Shown here in pieces: positions 7,402 through 16,162 of a stretch of 64,000 nt of DNA (within the stretch, counting starts at the first letter, position 1; every line of letters begins with the position of its first letter). Origin of the DNA: Amycolatopsis iheyensis (lineage in GTDB: Bacteria > Actinomycetota > Actinomycetes > Mycobacteriales > Pseudonocardiaceae); the NCBI RefSeq assembly GCF_024703995.1, contig NZ_JAMXQV010000023.1, forward strand, positions 62,001 through 126,000. The letters run 5' to 3'. The translations under genes and the position numbers were made by a program. The notes beneath the pieces were generated by a model, which saw nothing but the letters and a program-made list of their open reading frames with translations, was not told where the DNA came from and searched no databases.

Positions 7402-8859
7402 ATGCTAAGGCGTTACCTGGTCGGCACGACGCTGGCGAGGACCGGCGACGAGCTGTCCGGACCCGCCCTCCTCCTGCTCGGCCTCACCCTGAGCCCGAAC
7501 GCCGGCTCGGCGCTGCTCGCCGGGCTGACCGCCGCGGCCGCCGTCGGCGGGCCCGTCTTCGGGGCCCTCCTCGACCGCAGCCCGGCGCCCGGGCGGCTGC
7601 TGGCCCTGGCGCTCGCCGGGTACTCCGGCGGACTCGCGGTCGTCGCCACCGTTTTCGGCAACCTGCCGCTGGGCGTCGCGATCGCCGCCGTCACCGGGCT
7701 GCTCAACCCCGCCATCGCCGGCGGGTGGACCGCTCAGCTGCCGGCGGTCGCCGGGCAAACGCTCGAACGAGCCAGCCGCTTCGACGCCATGACCTTCACC
7801 GTCGCCGCGCTCGCCGGGCCCGGGCTCGCGGGTCTCCTCGGTGGGCCGACGGGGCTGGTCGTCGCCGTCGTTTTGATCGCCGCCGCGATCCCGGTCGCCT
7901 GGCTGCTGCCGAAAAGGGCAAAGCCCGCCAAAGCGGCTCGGCTCAGAGAGGGCTTCGCGGTCCTCGTCAAGAACGCACCACTGAGGAGCGCGACCCTCAC
8001 GTCGACGATCTCTTTCGTCGGCATCGGCATGGTCACCGTCTGTTACCCGCTCCTCGGCGCCGCCCACCTTCGCGGCCCACGGGACGGCGCGCTCCTGCTG
8101 ACCGTCCTCGCCGTCGCGTCCCTGCTGGCCAACGCCGTCCTCGCGAAACATCCGCTGCCCTGGTCACCCGACCGGACGGTCCGGCTCAGCACGCTGCTCC
8201 TGGCCGCGAGCGCCGTCCTGGCGACCTTGGGCCCGATCCCGCTGATCGGCGGCGCGATCCTGGCCGGGTTCGCCGAAGGACCGCAGCTCACGGCGTTGTT
8301 CGCGATCCGCCACCGCGAAGCGCCGGCGCACGTCCGGGCGCAGGTGTTCACCACCGCGGCGAGCGTGAAGATCACCGGCCTGGCGGCGGGCGCGGCGCTG
8401 GCCGGGCCCTTGGCCGCGTGGTCGCTCCCGGCCGCGCTGCTCTGCGCGGCCGGGGTGCAGCTGGTGGCCGGGGCGCTCAGCCGGTCAGAACGCCATCGCC
8501 TGCGCGCGCCGCTTGACCTCGGTCCCGTGGCTCGTGCGCAGGGCGTTGACCGGGGTGCTGCCCGGCAGGGTGTCGTCGGCCGTGAACAGCCAGCGGAGCA
8601 TCTCGGTCCGGCTGAAGCCGGAGTCGGCGAGCACCGTGATCGTCCCGGCCAGGCCCTTGACCACGCCGTCCTTGACGAAGAACGCGCCGGGCACGCACAG
8701 TTCGCCGCCACGCTTGAGGGCGATCAGCTGGCCGTCCCGCAGCATCTGCCGGACCTTGTTGGCCGAGGTCCCGAGGACGGTCGCCACCTCCGTCAACGGG
8801 AGGACCGCGATGGCGGTGTCGAGGATGTCTTCGGCGACAGGAATCCCACTCACAGGTGA
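7402..8859 (+). CDS. MFS transporter (3' end uncertain)
   Basis: Starts at ATG 7402 and encodes roughly 12 hydrophobic segments up to about residue 362 (near 8487), including the loop FGALLDRSPAPGR typical of the MFS 2-3 loop. It is probably a drug or metabolite exporter. The frame has no stop at the natural end of the membrane domain. It runs another 120 codons of charged, low-complexity protein to 8859, exactly antisense to the Rv2175c-like gene. Either the gene truly has a long overlap, or a frameshift hides a stop near 8514-8516 in another frame. The transporter body is solid; the last third of the stated interval is doubtful. Confidence 0.65.
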   Translation: MLRRYLVGTTLARTGDELSGPALLLLGLTLSPNAGSALLAGLTAAAAVGGPVFGALLDRSPAPGRLLALALAGYSGGLAVVATVFGNLPLGVAIAAVTGLLNPAIAGGWTAQLPAVAGQTLERASRFDAMTFTVAALAGPGLAGLLGGPTGLVVAVVLIAAAIPVAWLLPKRAKPAKAARLREGFAVLVKNAPLRSATLTSTISFVGIGMVTVCYPLLGAAHLRGPRDGALLLTVLAVASLLANAVLAKHPLPWSPDRTVRLSTLLLAASAVLATLGPIPLIGGAILAGFAEGPQLTALFAIRHREAPAHVRAQVFTTAASVKITGLAAGAALAGPLAAWSLPAALLCAAGVQLVAGALSRSERHRLRAPLDLGPVARAQGVDRGAARQGVVGREQPAEHLGPAEAGVGEHRDRPGQALDHAVLDEERAGHAQFAATLEGDQLAVPQHLPDLVGRGPEDGRHLRQREDRDGGVEDVFGDRNPTHR

Positions 8860-8862
8860 CAC
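8485..8862 (-). CDS. Rv2175c-family DNA-binding protein
   Basis: 125 residues with a winged-helix start (LPLTEVATVLGTSANKVRQM, then LRDGQLIALKRGGELCVP) and the conserved C-terminal domain of Rv2175c (GVVKGLAGTITVLADSGF, then MLRWLFTADDTLPG). In M. tuberculosis the homologue is phosphorylated by the kinase PknL, encoded next door. Here the gene is likewise divergent from a PknL-like kinase, with 94 bp between the starts, so it is the probable kinase substrate. I chose GTG 8862 because homologues begin shortly before the helix-turn-helix; GTG 8853 is an alternative. It overlaps the apparent 3' end of the MFS frame on the other strand. Confidence 0.85.
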   Translation of the reverse strand: MSPVSGIPVAEDILDTAIAVLPLTEVATVLGTSANKVRQMLRDGQLIALKRGGELCVPGAFFVKDGVVKGLAGTITVLADSGFSRTEMLRWLFTADDTLPGSTPVNALRTSHGTEVKRRAQAMAF

Positions 8863-8956
8863 TGTGCCACATTTCGTCCCCTCACCCGCTAGTGCGCACG
8901 GGTGACCCGCGAGGTGTCGTCCACCAACCGTGTCGGGTTCCGTACGATCCCTACCT

Positions 8957-10978
8957 GTGACACGCACCCACCCCAGCCTGGTCGGCACGCTCCTCGAGCG
9001 GCGCTACCGGGTGGACCGGCTGCTCGCCCACGGCGGAATGTCTTCCGTCTACCGGGGGACGGACACCCGGCTGGACCGTCCGGTCGCGATCAAGATCATG
9101 GACCCGCGCTTCGCGGACGACCGGTCGTTCGTCGACCGGTTCGTGCGCGAGGCCCAGTCCGCGGCGCAGCTGCACCACCCCCACGTCGTGGCGGTGCACG
9201 ACCAGGGGTTCGACCTGCCCCCGGGCGCCGAGTCCGGGCTCGCCTTCCTGGTCATGGAGCTGGTCGACGGCGGCACGCTGCGCGACCTGCTCGACGAGAA
9301 GGGCCCCCTCGACATCGCCCTCGCGCTGAGCGTGGCCGAGCCGGTGCTCTCGGCGCTGGCCGCCGCGCACCAGGCCGGGCTGGTGCACCGCGACGTCAAG
9401 CCGGAGAACGTGCTGATCGGCCGCTCCGGGCAGACCGGTGGCGCAGTGAAGGTCGCCGACTTCGGCCTCGTGCGGGCGGTGGCGAGCGCGGGCACGACCA
9501 GCTCGAGCGTCATCCTCGGCACGGTCGCCTACCTGTCGCCGGAGCAGGTCGAGACGGGCTCGGCGTCCTCTCGCGGCGACGTCTACTCGGCCGGGATCCT
9601 GCTCTACGAAATGCTCACCGGCCAGGTGCCCTACACCGGCGACACCGCGATCTCGGTGGCCTACCGGCACGTGAACGACGACGTCCCGCGCCCGAGCGAG
9701 CTGCGGCCCGACCTGCCGCCCGCGCTCGACGACCTGATCACCCGCGCGACCCGCCGCGACCCCGCGCTGCGCCCCGCCGACGCCGGGGAGTTCCTGACCG
9801 AGCTGACCGCGGTGCGCGCGCAGCTGGGCCTGCTGCCGGTGACCGTGCCGATCCCGGTCTCCCGCGGCCAGGGCGACGTCGCCGACACCGAACGCACGCT
9901 GCCGCGGATCCCGCAGGTGCTGCCCGACACCGAGAAGACGATGCCGGTGCACCGCCCGAACGCGACGCGGGCGCTGAGCCACCCGGGCACGCCGCCGCCG
10001 GGCCTCACCCAGCAGATCCCACCGGTCCGGCCGCCGCGGCGCCGCAGCGAGCCCGAGCCGGAGAAGAAGCCGGTGGACAACCGGAAGAAGTTCGCCATCA
10101 TCGCCGGCGCGGTGCTGCTGTTCGGCGGGCTGGTCACGGCGTTCGTCTTCATGCTCACCGACACCGGCGGCGACAAGACCGCGAGCGTGCCGCACCTCGT
10201 CGGGCTGAACCAGGCCGCGGCCGGCGACGCGCTGCGCGCGGTGAAGCTCAACCCGCAGTTCAGCCAGGAGTACGACAACACCGTGCCGTCGAACACCGTG
10301 CTGCGCGCCGAGCCCGCGGAGGGCACGCCGCTGCAGCCGAACTCGACCGTGTCGGTCGTGCTGTCGAAGGGCCGCCCGGTCGTGCCGGACATCCGGCCCG
10401 GCACCGCGCTGCCCGACGCCGAGCAGGCGATCAAGACCGCGAAGCTGACCCCGGCCCGCGGCACCGACGACTACGACGCCGAAGTCCCGCAGGGCGCGGT
10501 GATCCGCACCGAGCCGTCGGCGGGCAGCCAGCTCAACATCGGCGGCCAGGTCACGATCATCGTGTCGAAGGGCCCGATCCCGCTGCCACCGGTCCCGGAC
10601 GTCACCGGGCGGAGCAAGGACGAGGCGTTCCAGCTGCTGCAGCAGGCCGGGTTCGAGCCGTTCCAGGCCGGCGAGGAGTTCAAGCAGGACGTCCCGGGCG
10701 GCGCCGTCACCCGCACCGACCCGCCGGCGAACTCGACGGCCAAGGAAAAGCGGATCGGCGTCTTCGTCAACAACGCCGTGCAGGTGCCGGACGTCCGGTT
10801 CCGGTCGTTCGACGACGCCCAGAAGATCCTCGAGCAGGCCGGGCTGAAGGCCGACCGCGACGGCGGCCGGGGCCGCGGCAACGGCGGCGGGTTCGACTTC
10901 GTGTTCAACCAGGACCCGCAGCCGGGCACGTTCGTGCAGAAGGGCAGCAAGGTCAAGCTGAAGGGCTTCGGGGGATGA
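8957..10978 (+). CDS. pknL: Ser/Thr protein kinase with four PASTA domains (PknL-type)
   Basis: 673 residues. The kinase domain (about 16-285) has the glycine loop AHGGMSSVYRG, catalytic Lys46 (VAIKIM), HRDVKPEN with Asp146, DFG at 168-170 and the LSPE motif at 193-196. A Pro/Arg-rich juxtamembrane linker leads to one membrane helix (about 379-401). Four extracellular PASTA-like repeats follow; such repeats bind peptidoglycan fragments or lipid II in PknB-type kinases. The last repeat holds a Gly/Arg-rich insertion. The M. tuberculosis PknL, as I recall, lacks PASTA repeats, so this is a sensor-bearing version. GTG 8957 may be leaderless: TACGAT lies at 8943-8948 with no clear Shine-Dalgarno. 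Confidence 0.92.
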   Translation: MTRTHPSLVGTLLERRYRVDRLLAHGGMSSVYRGTDTRLDRPVAIKIMDPRFADDRSFVDRFVREAQSAAQLHHPHVVAVHDQGFDLPPGAESGLAFLVMELVDGGTLRDLLDEKGPLDIALALSVAEPVLSALAAAHQAGLVHRDVKPENVLIGRSGQTGGAVKVADFGLVRAVASAGTTSSSVILGTVAYLSPEQVETGSASSRGDVYSAGILLYEMLTGQVPYTGDTAISVAYRHVNDDVPRPSELRPDLPPALDDLITRATRRDPALRPADAGEFLTELTAVRAQLGLLPVTVPIPVSRGQGDVADTERTLPRIPQVLPDTEKTMPVHRPNATRALSHPGTPPPGLTQQIPPVRPPRRRSEPEPEKKPVDNRKKFAIIAGAVLLFGGLVTAFVFMLTDTGGDKTASVPHLVGLNQAAAGDALRAVKLNPQFSQEYDNTVPSNTVLRAEPAEGTPLQPNSTVSVVLSKGRPVVPDIRPGTALPDAEQAIKTAKLTPARGTDDYDAEVPQGAVIRTEPSAGSQLNIGGQVTIIVSKGPIPLPPVPDVTGRSKDEAFQLLQQAGFEPFQAGEEFKQDVPGGAVTRTDPPANSTAKEKRIGVFVNNAVQVPDVRFRSFDDAQKILEQAGLKADRDGGRGRGNGGGFDFVFNQDPQPGTFVQKGSKVKLKGFGG

Positions 10979-11184
10979 TCGGCAGCCGCGGCCGCGTGAC
11001 CGGCACGATCGGCCCCGGCCTCATCGGCGAGGTGCTCCTGAACGTCCGGGGCGGCACGGAGGCGTTCTACGCCTACCCGGCCGACCCGGACGAGACCTTC
11101 AGCTCCGGCACGCAGGTGCTCGTCGTGGACTTCGAACCCCCGCGGACGGTTTATGTCGAACGGTGGCAACCGTTGAGCCGCTGA
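10975..11184 (+). CDS. Short NfeD-like OB-fold protein
   Basis: 69 residues, starting at ATG 10975, which overlaps the kinase stop (ATGA). The pattern GSRGRVTGTIGPGLIGEVLL, then an acidic loop and SGTQVLVVDFEPPRTVYVERW, matches the beta-barrel C-terminal domain of NfeD proteins. The membrane helices and protease domain of long NfeD forms are absent. NfeD-short proteins are usually encoded next to flotillins and are thought to help assemble membrane microdomains. The flotillin gene begins 57 bp downstream, which supports the call. Its overlap with the kinase gene suggests co-expression of all three. Confidence 0.72.
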   Translation: MIGSRGRVTGTIGPGLIGEVLLNVRGGTEAFYAYPADPDETFSSGTQVLVVDFEPPRTVYVERWQPLSR

Positions 11185-11241
11185 GGGCGTCGTAGAGGCA
11201 CCAACGCACCCACAACAGAAAAGAGCGAGGGGGTCGGTGCC

Positions 11242-12747
11242 ATGAGCCTCTTGGAAATCGTGCTGCTTTCCGCCGGTGGACTCATCGTCGTACTGCTGGT
11301 GATCTTCGGGATCCTGCGGTTGCTGTACAAGGTCGCGGAGCCGAACGAAGCGCTGATCATCTCCGGGCTCGGCGTCCGGGTCGACCGCGCGGACACCGCG
11401 GACAGCCTGGGCTTCAAGATCATCACCGGCCGCGGTGTGAACGTCCTGCCCGGCTTCCAGACCGCGCGGCGGCTGTCGCTCGACACCCGCGGCGTGAACC
11501 TGCAGGTCTCCTGCGTAACCAAGCAGGGCCTGCCGGTCACCGTGCGCGCGGTCGTCATCTACAAGGTCGGCGACGACTTCGCCTCGATCGCCAACGCCGC
11601 CCGCCGGTTCCTGGACCAGCAGAAGGGCATGAACGACACGATCCACGAGCTGTTCTCCGGGCACCTCCGCTCGATCGTGGGCGGGCTGACCATCGAGGAG
11701 ATGATCCACAACCGGGACGCGCTCACCGGCGAGGTGCGCCAGTCCTCGGCCACGGAGATGATCAAGCTGGGGCTGATCGTCGACTCGCTGCAGATCCAGG
11801 AGATCGACGACGAGTCGGGCTACATCAACAACCTGGGGAAGCCGCACGCCGCCGCGATCGCCGCGTCGGCTCGCATCGCCGAAGCGCAGCGTGACCAGGA
11901 GGCGGCCGAGGTCGAGCAGGTGTCCGCGGCGAAGAAGGCGTCCGCGGTCCGCGAGAGCCAGATCCAGCAGGCCGGCTACCAGGCCGAGGTCGACGAGGCC
12001 CGGGCGAAGGCGTCCCAGTCCGGCCCGCTGGCCGAGGCGACCGCGCGCCAGGAGGTCGTCGTGCAGGAGACGCGGGCGGCCGAGCTGGAGGCGGCGCTCG
12101 CGGAGCAGCGGCTGCAGTCGCAGGTCCGCAAGCCGGCCGACGCGAAGGCGTACGACACGCGGACGACGGCCGACGCCGCCCGTGACGCGTCGATCGCCAA
12201 GGCCCAGGCCGAGGCGAAGGAGACCGAGCTGCGGGCCGCGGCGGACGCGACCCGGGTGAAGACGGCGGCCGAGGCGGAGGCGCAGGCCACGAAGGCGCGC
12301 GCCGAGGCGTCGGCGAGCGCGACCCGGGCCACCGGTGAGGCCGAGGCGGCCGCGGCGAAGGCACGTGGTCTGGCCGAGGCCGAAGCGGCTCAGGCCAAGG
12401 GCCTCGCCGAGGCGGAGTCGGCCCGGGCGAAGGGTCTCGCCGAGGCCGACGCGATCAAGGCGCGGGCCGCGGCGCTGGCCGAGAACCAGGAAGCCGTCGT
12501 GGCGCAGCAGCTGGCCGAGCGCTGGCCGGAGATCGTCGAGGCCGGCGCGAGCGCGTTCGGCAACGTCGACCACATGGTCGTGCTCAACGGCGCCGACGGC
12601 ATGTCGGACATGTTCGCCAAGGCGCTTTCGCTCGGCGGAACCGGTCTCGGCCTGGCGCGGCAGCTCATGGACGCCATGGGCAAGCCGACCGAGAAGCAGC
12701 TCGACGAGCACGCCCGGCAGAACGGCGAGCTCAAGCTGAGCGACTAG
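11242..12747 (+). CDS. Flotillin/SPFH-domain membrane scaffold protein
   Basis: 501 residues: an N-terminal membrane helix (about 5-28), an SPFH/band-7 domain (about 30-200, with AEPNEALIISGLG and LTIEEMIHNRDAL), a long Ala/Glu-rich coiled coil (about 210-430) with near-repeats such as AKGLAEAESARAKGLAEAD, and a short C-terminal tail. Bacterial flotillins oligomerise on the inner leaflet and organise lipid microdomains. A Shine-Dalgarno-like GAGGGGG precedes ATG 11242. It follows a PASTA kinase and an NfeD gene, so kinase signalling may be tied to microdomain assembly; that link is inference. Confidence 0.9.
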   Translation: MSLLEIVLLSAGGLIVVLLVIFGILRLLYKVAEPNEALIISGLGVRVDRADTADSLGFKIITGRGVNVLPGFQTARRLSLDTRGVNLQVSCVTKQGLPVTVRAVVIYKVGDDFASIANAARRFLDQQKGMNDTIHELFSGHLRSIVGGLTIEEMIHNRDALTGEVRQSSATEMIKLGLIVDSLQIQEIDDESGYINNLGKPHAAAIAASARIAEAQRDQEAAEVEQVSAAKKASAVRESQIQQAGYQAEVDEARAKASQSGPLAEATARQEVVVQETRAAELEAALAEQRLQSQVRKPADAKAYDTRTTADAARDASIAKAQAEAKETELRAAADATRVKTAAEAEAQATKARAEASASATRATGEAEAAAAKARGLAEAEAAQAKGLAEAESARAKGLAEADAIKARAAALAENQEAVVAQQLAERWPEIVEAGASAFGNVDHMVVLNGADGMSDMFAKALSLGGTGLGLARQLMDAMGKPTEKQLDEHARQNGELKLSD

Positions 12748-12758
12748 TAGGTGACTCT

Positions 12759-12805
12759 GCGTACGGCCCTTGTGTCCCGGATCACGGGAAGCAAGGGCCG
12801 TACGC
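12759..12805 (+). terminator. Long hairpin after the flotillin gene
   Basis: A perfect 14-bp inverted repeat (12759-12772 with 12792-12805) contains a nested 5-bp stem (12775-12779 with 12785-12789). There is no T run, as is common in high-GC actinomycetes. It lies 11 bp after the flotillin stop and probably ends the kinase-NfeD-flotillin transcript. Confidence 0.75.
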
Positions 12806-12883
12806 CCGATCGGGGGCGGAAATTCCCGGGCCGGTGTCCTACCGTGGGCGCATGGTGCCGGACAGCCTGTCGCGGACCGCCCG

Positions 12884-13585
12884 ATGACGTTCTTCAACGG
12901 CGGTCCGCGTGAGCGTCCCCTGTTCCCCGTCCCGGAACAGGAGCTCTACGCGTTCAACGGACGGCACTGGACCGATCCCCCGCGCGAGCACATCGTCCCG
13001 GCGGTGCTGCCGTGGGCGCAGCCGCTGGGCCGGTCCGAACGCACGGTGATCGCGCTGCGGGCCATCGAGGTGTGGCCCGAGTCGCTGACGCTGCGCATCA
13101 CCGTGTACGGGCGCGACAGCCTGCTCGACGACCCCGCCGAGGGACTGATCGACCACCGGCGGAAGCCGGACTACAACGGGTTGCTGATCGGCGTCCTCTA
13201 CGCCGACGGCAGCCGGGCCAGCTCGGAGACGATCTCGGTGCCCTCGGCGTCGGAGCCCGAGGGCCCGGTGCTGCGCGCGCAGCCGACCGGCGGCACGCGC
13301 TTCGCGGTCGACCACGAGGTGTTCCTCTGGCCGCTGCCCCCGGCCGGCCCGCTCAAGCTCGTCGTGCAGTGGACGGACCGCGAGATCGCCGAGTCGCGCA
13401 CGACGCTCGACGGCGGCGCGATCCGGGCCGCGGCGAAGGACGCCGCGGAAATCTGGCCGGGGCTGGGCAAGCGGCAGGTGAACGGCCTGCCGGTGCGCCG
13501 CGTCGGCAAGCAGGTCGCGCTCACCCCGGAATGGGGGCCCGCGGTGGTTCGGGCGGACGAGCCCGAGCCCGCCCCCGGGGAGTAG
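12884..13585 (+). CDS. Uncharacterised protein
   Basis: About 233 residues from ATG 12884 (MTFFNGGPRERP). I do not recognise a named family. It lacks a signal peptide and membrane helices. The middle is beta-rich, with alternating hydrophobic strands (RTVIALRAIEVWPESLTLRI, then GLLIGVLYADGS and LKLVVQWTDREIAES), which suggests a beta-sandwich. The C-terminus is Pro/Glu-rich. The frame is open upstream to 12770, but that part lies in the terminator region and is not protein-like. It sits alone between two hairpins and so is probably monocistronic. Confidence 0.6.
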   Translation: MTFFNGGPRERPLFPVPEQELYAFNGRHWTDPPREHIVPAVLPWAQPLGRSERTVIALRAIEVWPESLTLRITVYGRDSLLDDPAEGLIDHRRKPDYNGLLIGVLYADGSRASSETISVPSASEPEGPVLRAQPTGGTRFAVDHEVFLWPLPPAGPLKLVVQWTDREIAESRTTLDGGAIRAAAKDAAEIWPGLGKRQVNGLPVRRVGKQVALTPEWGPAVVRADEPEPAPGE

Positions 13586-13603
13586 CCGGATTCTTGGTCT
13601 GTG

Positions 13604-13627
13604 ACCCCGGGCACCGGCGCCCGGGGT
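13604..13627 (+). terminator. Hairpin downstream of the uncharacterised gene
   Basis: ACCCCGGGC (13604-13612) pairs perfectly with GCCCGGGGT (13619-13627) around a 6-nt loop. There is no T tract. It lies 18 bp after the stop at 13585. The rest of the gap to 13770 shows no gene; it must hold the promoter of the acyltransferase gene. Confidence 0.55.
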
Positions 13628-13770
13628 ATCTCGAATGGATGAACGGGGTGGGTAGTTAGCGTCGTGGAAACACTTCGACCACCCGGCTGTCATGTCGGGC
13701 TGGTGTTGTGAGTCTCCTCCCCTTCCGACGCACGTGGCCGTGCACACCCGCGAACCCGGAAAGGTCGCTC

Positions 13771-15087
13771 ATGGCAGGCTCGCCGCTCAGCGCACTCGAC
13801 GTCGCTTTCCTTTGCCTGGAAAGCGAAAACTCCCCGATGCACATGGGCGCGGTGGTGACGTTCTCGCCGCGCCGGCGAGTGGATCCCGCCGCGCTGACCG
13901 CGATCCTCGCCGAGCGGGCCGCCCGGCTGCCGAAGCTGCGCCAGCGGGCGCGCGCGGAGCTGTTCCCGCCGGGCGCGGCGCGCTGGGCCGACGACCCGGG
14001 GTTCGTCGCGGCGGACCACATCCACCACGTCGTGCTGAGCTCGCTCTACGAGCCGGAGCCGCTCGCGGCGTACGCGTCGCGGTGGATCGCCGAGCCGCTG
14101 GACACCACGCGGCCGCTGTGGCAGCTCACCCTGGCCACCGGCCTGCCGGACGGGAAGTTCGCGCTGCTGCTGAAACTCCACCACGCGCTCACCGACGGCG
14201 CCGGGGCGTACGCGGTCGCGGCCGGCCTGCTCGACGGCGTCAAGCTGCCGGAGCGGATCGCCGCGCCGGCCCGGCCGATCCCGGCACCGCGTTCCACTTT
14301 GGACACGGTGAAGGACGCGCTGGGCACCGTGTGGGGCCAGGCGAACGAGACGGCCGGCATCGCTTCGTCACTCGTGCGGGCCGCGCGGCCGCCGTTGTCA
14401 CCGGTGTCGGCGCCGCCGTCGGCGCAGCGTCGGCTCGGATTCGTGCGGCTGCCGCTGCCGGACCTGCGCCGGGTGCGCCAGGCCCACGGCGGCACGACCA
14501 ACGACGTCGTGCTCGCGGTGCTTTCCGGCGCACTGCGCGAATGGCTGGTGAACCGCGGCCACCGCGCCGACGGCCGCACGCTGCGCGCGCTGATCCCGGT
14601 GAGCGTGCGCGGCCGGGCGGGCGCCCAGCTCGGCGGCAACAAGCTGTCGGGGTACCTGTGCGACCTGCCGGTCGGCGAGGACGACCCGGTCGAGCGGCTG
14701 CGGGTGGTCCGCCGGGCGATGACGCGCAACAAGGCGGCCGGCCCGAGCCGCGGCGCGGGCGCGCTGCCGCTGCTGGCCGACCGCGTCCCGGCGCTGCTGC
14801 ACAGGCTGGGCACGCGCACGGCGGGCCAGGCCGCGCCGATGCTGTTCGACCTGGTGATCACGACGGTCCCGATCCCCCCGGCACGGCTGTCGCTGGACGA
14901 CGCGCGGCTGGCGGAGGTGTACCCGTTCGTGCCGCTGGCCCCGCGCCACGCGGTGGGCATCGCGGTGGCGACCTACCGCGACGCGGTCCACATCGGACTC
15001 CAGGTCAACGGCGAGGCGGTGACCGACGTCGGCTCGCTGCGGGACGCGGTCCTGAAGTCCGCGTCCCGCCTGCTCGACGCCAGCTAG
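13771..15087 (+). CDS. Wax ester synthase / diacylglycerol acyltransferase (WS/DGAT)
   Basis: 438 residues. The family active site HHxxxDG is seen as HHALTDG (137-143), with His138 as the predicted general base. The N-terminus SPLSALDVAFLCLE and the later GTTNDVVLAVLSGALREW and GNKLSGYLCDLPVGEDDP are standard landmarks. The enzyme transfers acyl groups from acyl-CoA to diacylglycerol or long-chain alcohols to make storage lipid at the membrane. I start at ATG 13771, preceded by GGAAAGG; the frame is open to 13708 but that extension is not conserved in character. It ends convergently with a regulator gene. Confidence 0.9.
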   Translation: MAGSPLSALDVAFLCLESENSPMHMGAVVTFSPRRRVDPAALTAILAERAARLPKLRQRARAELFPPGAARWADDPGFVAADHIHHVVLSSLYEPEPLAAYASRWIAEPLDTTRPLWQLTLATGLPDGKFALLLKLHHALTDGAGAYAVAAGLLDGVKLPERIAAPARPIPAPRSTLDTVKDALGTVWGQANETAGIASSLVRAARPPLSPVSAPPSAQRRLGFVRLPLPDLRRVRQAHGGTTNDVVLAVLSGALREWLVNRGHRADGRTLRALIPVSVRGRAGAQLGGNKLSGYLCDLPVGEDDPVERLRVVRRAMTRNKAAGPSRGAGALPLLADRVPALLHRLGTRTAGQAAPMLFDLVITTVPIPPARLSLDDARLAEVYPFVPLAPRHAVGIAVATYRDAVHIGLQVNGEAVTDVGSLRDAVLKSASRLLDAS

Positions 15088-15098
15088 CCCCGGCCCCC

Positions 15099-15240
15099 AG
15101 CGCCCCAATGTGGCCTTGGTTGCGTCAGACGCACCCAATGTGGCCTTCGGTGCGTTGAATAAGCACTGCGGCGCGGAGCGCCTCCGTTGAGGGTGGCGGT
15201 GGGGGCATCGGTGGAGCACCGAAGGCCACATTGGGGCGCT
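15099..15240. repeat. Three-copy CCCAATGTGGCCTT repeat forming alternative hairpins
   Basis: CCCAATGTGGCCTT occurs directly at 15104-15117 and 15134-15147 and inverted at 15222-15235. The third copy matches the first over 19 bp (15099-15117 with 15222-15240) and the second over 20 bp (15134-15153 with 15216-15235), both perfectly. The single right arm can therefore pair with either left arm. It fills the gap between convergent genes and so can act as a bidirectional terminator. Such AATGTGGCC intergenic repeats look like a dispersed family in this type of genome. Confidence 0.8.
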
Positions 15241-16076
15241 CAGGACCTGACGCCCGCCGAGCCCACCACCTCCAGGAACGCCAGCGCTTCGGCCCCGCGC
15301 GAACCGGGCGGCGCCGTGTAGAGCACCAGGTGCTGGTCGCAGTCGGGCACGGCGAGGGAATCGCAGTCGACGGTCACCTCGCCCACCGTCGGGTGCCGGA
15401 ACGTCTTCGTGAGCACCGGCGTCGCCTGCACGTCGTGGCGCTCCCACAGCCGGGCGAAGTCGGCGCTGCCCGCCCGCAGCTGTTCGACCAGCCCGCGCAC
15501 GTCCGGGTCCGCCGGGTAGCGGGCCAGGGTGGCGCGCAGCTCCATGACGACGGTGAGCCGGAACTCGGCGGCGTCGGAGATCCCGTACGGCGGCTCGGCC
15601 GGCCCGAGGAACGCCTTGCGCGCGAGGTTGCGCCGCTCGGGCGCGACGGTGGCGAAGTCCTCCATGAGCGCGGCGGCGAGGTCGTTCCAGGCCAGCACCT
15701 CGAACGTCGCGGAGATGACGAAGGCGGCGGTCTGCGGCAGCCGCTGCAGCAGCGCCAGGATGCTGGGGCGGACGTCGCGGGGGTGCCGGCCGCCGCGGAT
15801 CGGTGCGGTGCCCGCGACGACGTGCAGGTGCGCGGACTCGGCGTCGGTCAGCCGCAACGCCTCGGCGATCCCGGCCAGGACCTCACCCGACGGACGCGGC
15901 GCCCGGCCCTGCTCGAGGCGGACGTAGTACTCGGTGGAGATGTGCGCGAGCACCGCGACCTCCTCGCGGCGCAGCCCCGGCGTTCGCCGGCGGGGCCCGG
16001 CGGGCAGGCCGACGTCCTGCGGCCGCAGCCGCTCACGACGGCTGCGGAGGAACGCCCCGAGCTCTTGCTTGTCCAC
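15240..16076 (-). CDS. XRE-type regulator with MmyB-like ligand domain
   Basis: About 278 residues from GTG 16076 (VDKQELGAFLRSRRERLRP, the usual family opening); an in-frame start at 16103 is possible. The N-terminal helix-turn-helix is visible in GLRREEVAVLAHISTEYYVRL and EQGRAPRPSGEVLAGIAEAL. The C-terminal half (LAWNDLAAALMEDF, then VVMELRATLARYPADPDVRGL) is the PAS-like MmyB ligand-binding domain, thought to sense fatty-acid-like molecules. It is divergent from an SDR gene 86 bp away. This regulator-SDR arrangement is frequent in actinomycetes, and the SDR gene is the likely target. Confidence 0.88.
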   Translation of the reverse strand: MDKQELGAFLRSRRERLRPQDVGLPAGPRRRTPGLRREEVAVLAHISTEYYVRLEQGRAPRPSGEVLAGIAEALRLTDAESAHLHVVAGTAPIRGGRHPRDVRPSILALLQRLPQTAAFVISATFEVLAWNDLAAALMEDFATVAPERRNLARKAFLGPAEPPYGISDAAEFRLTVVMELRATLARYPADPDVRGLVEQLRAGSADFARLWERHDVQATPVLTKTFRHPTVGEVTVDCDSLAVPDCDQHLVLYTAPPGSRGAEALAFLEVVGSAGVRS

Positions 16077-16162
16077 CCGTCCAGTATGCGGACGCGCCGC
16101 CACCGGATCCTGGTACGGCTTGTGCCTGCCTACCGGCGCCGGACCGGGGCAGCGTCTCCACC

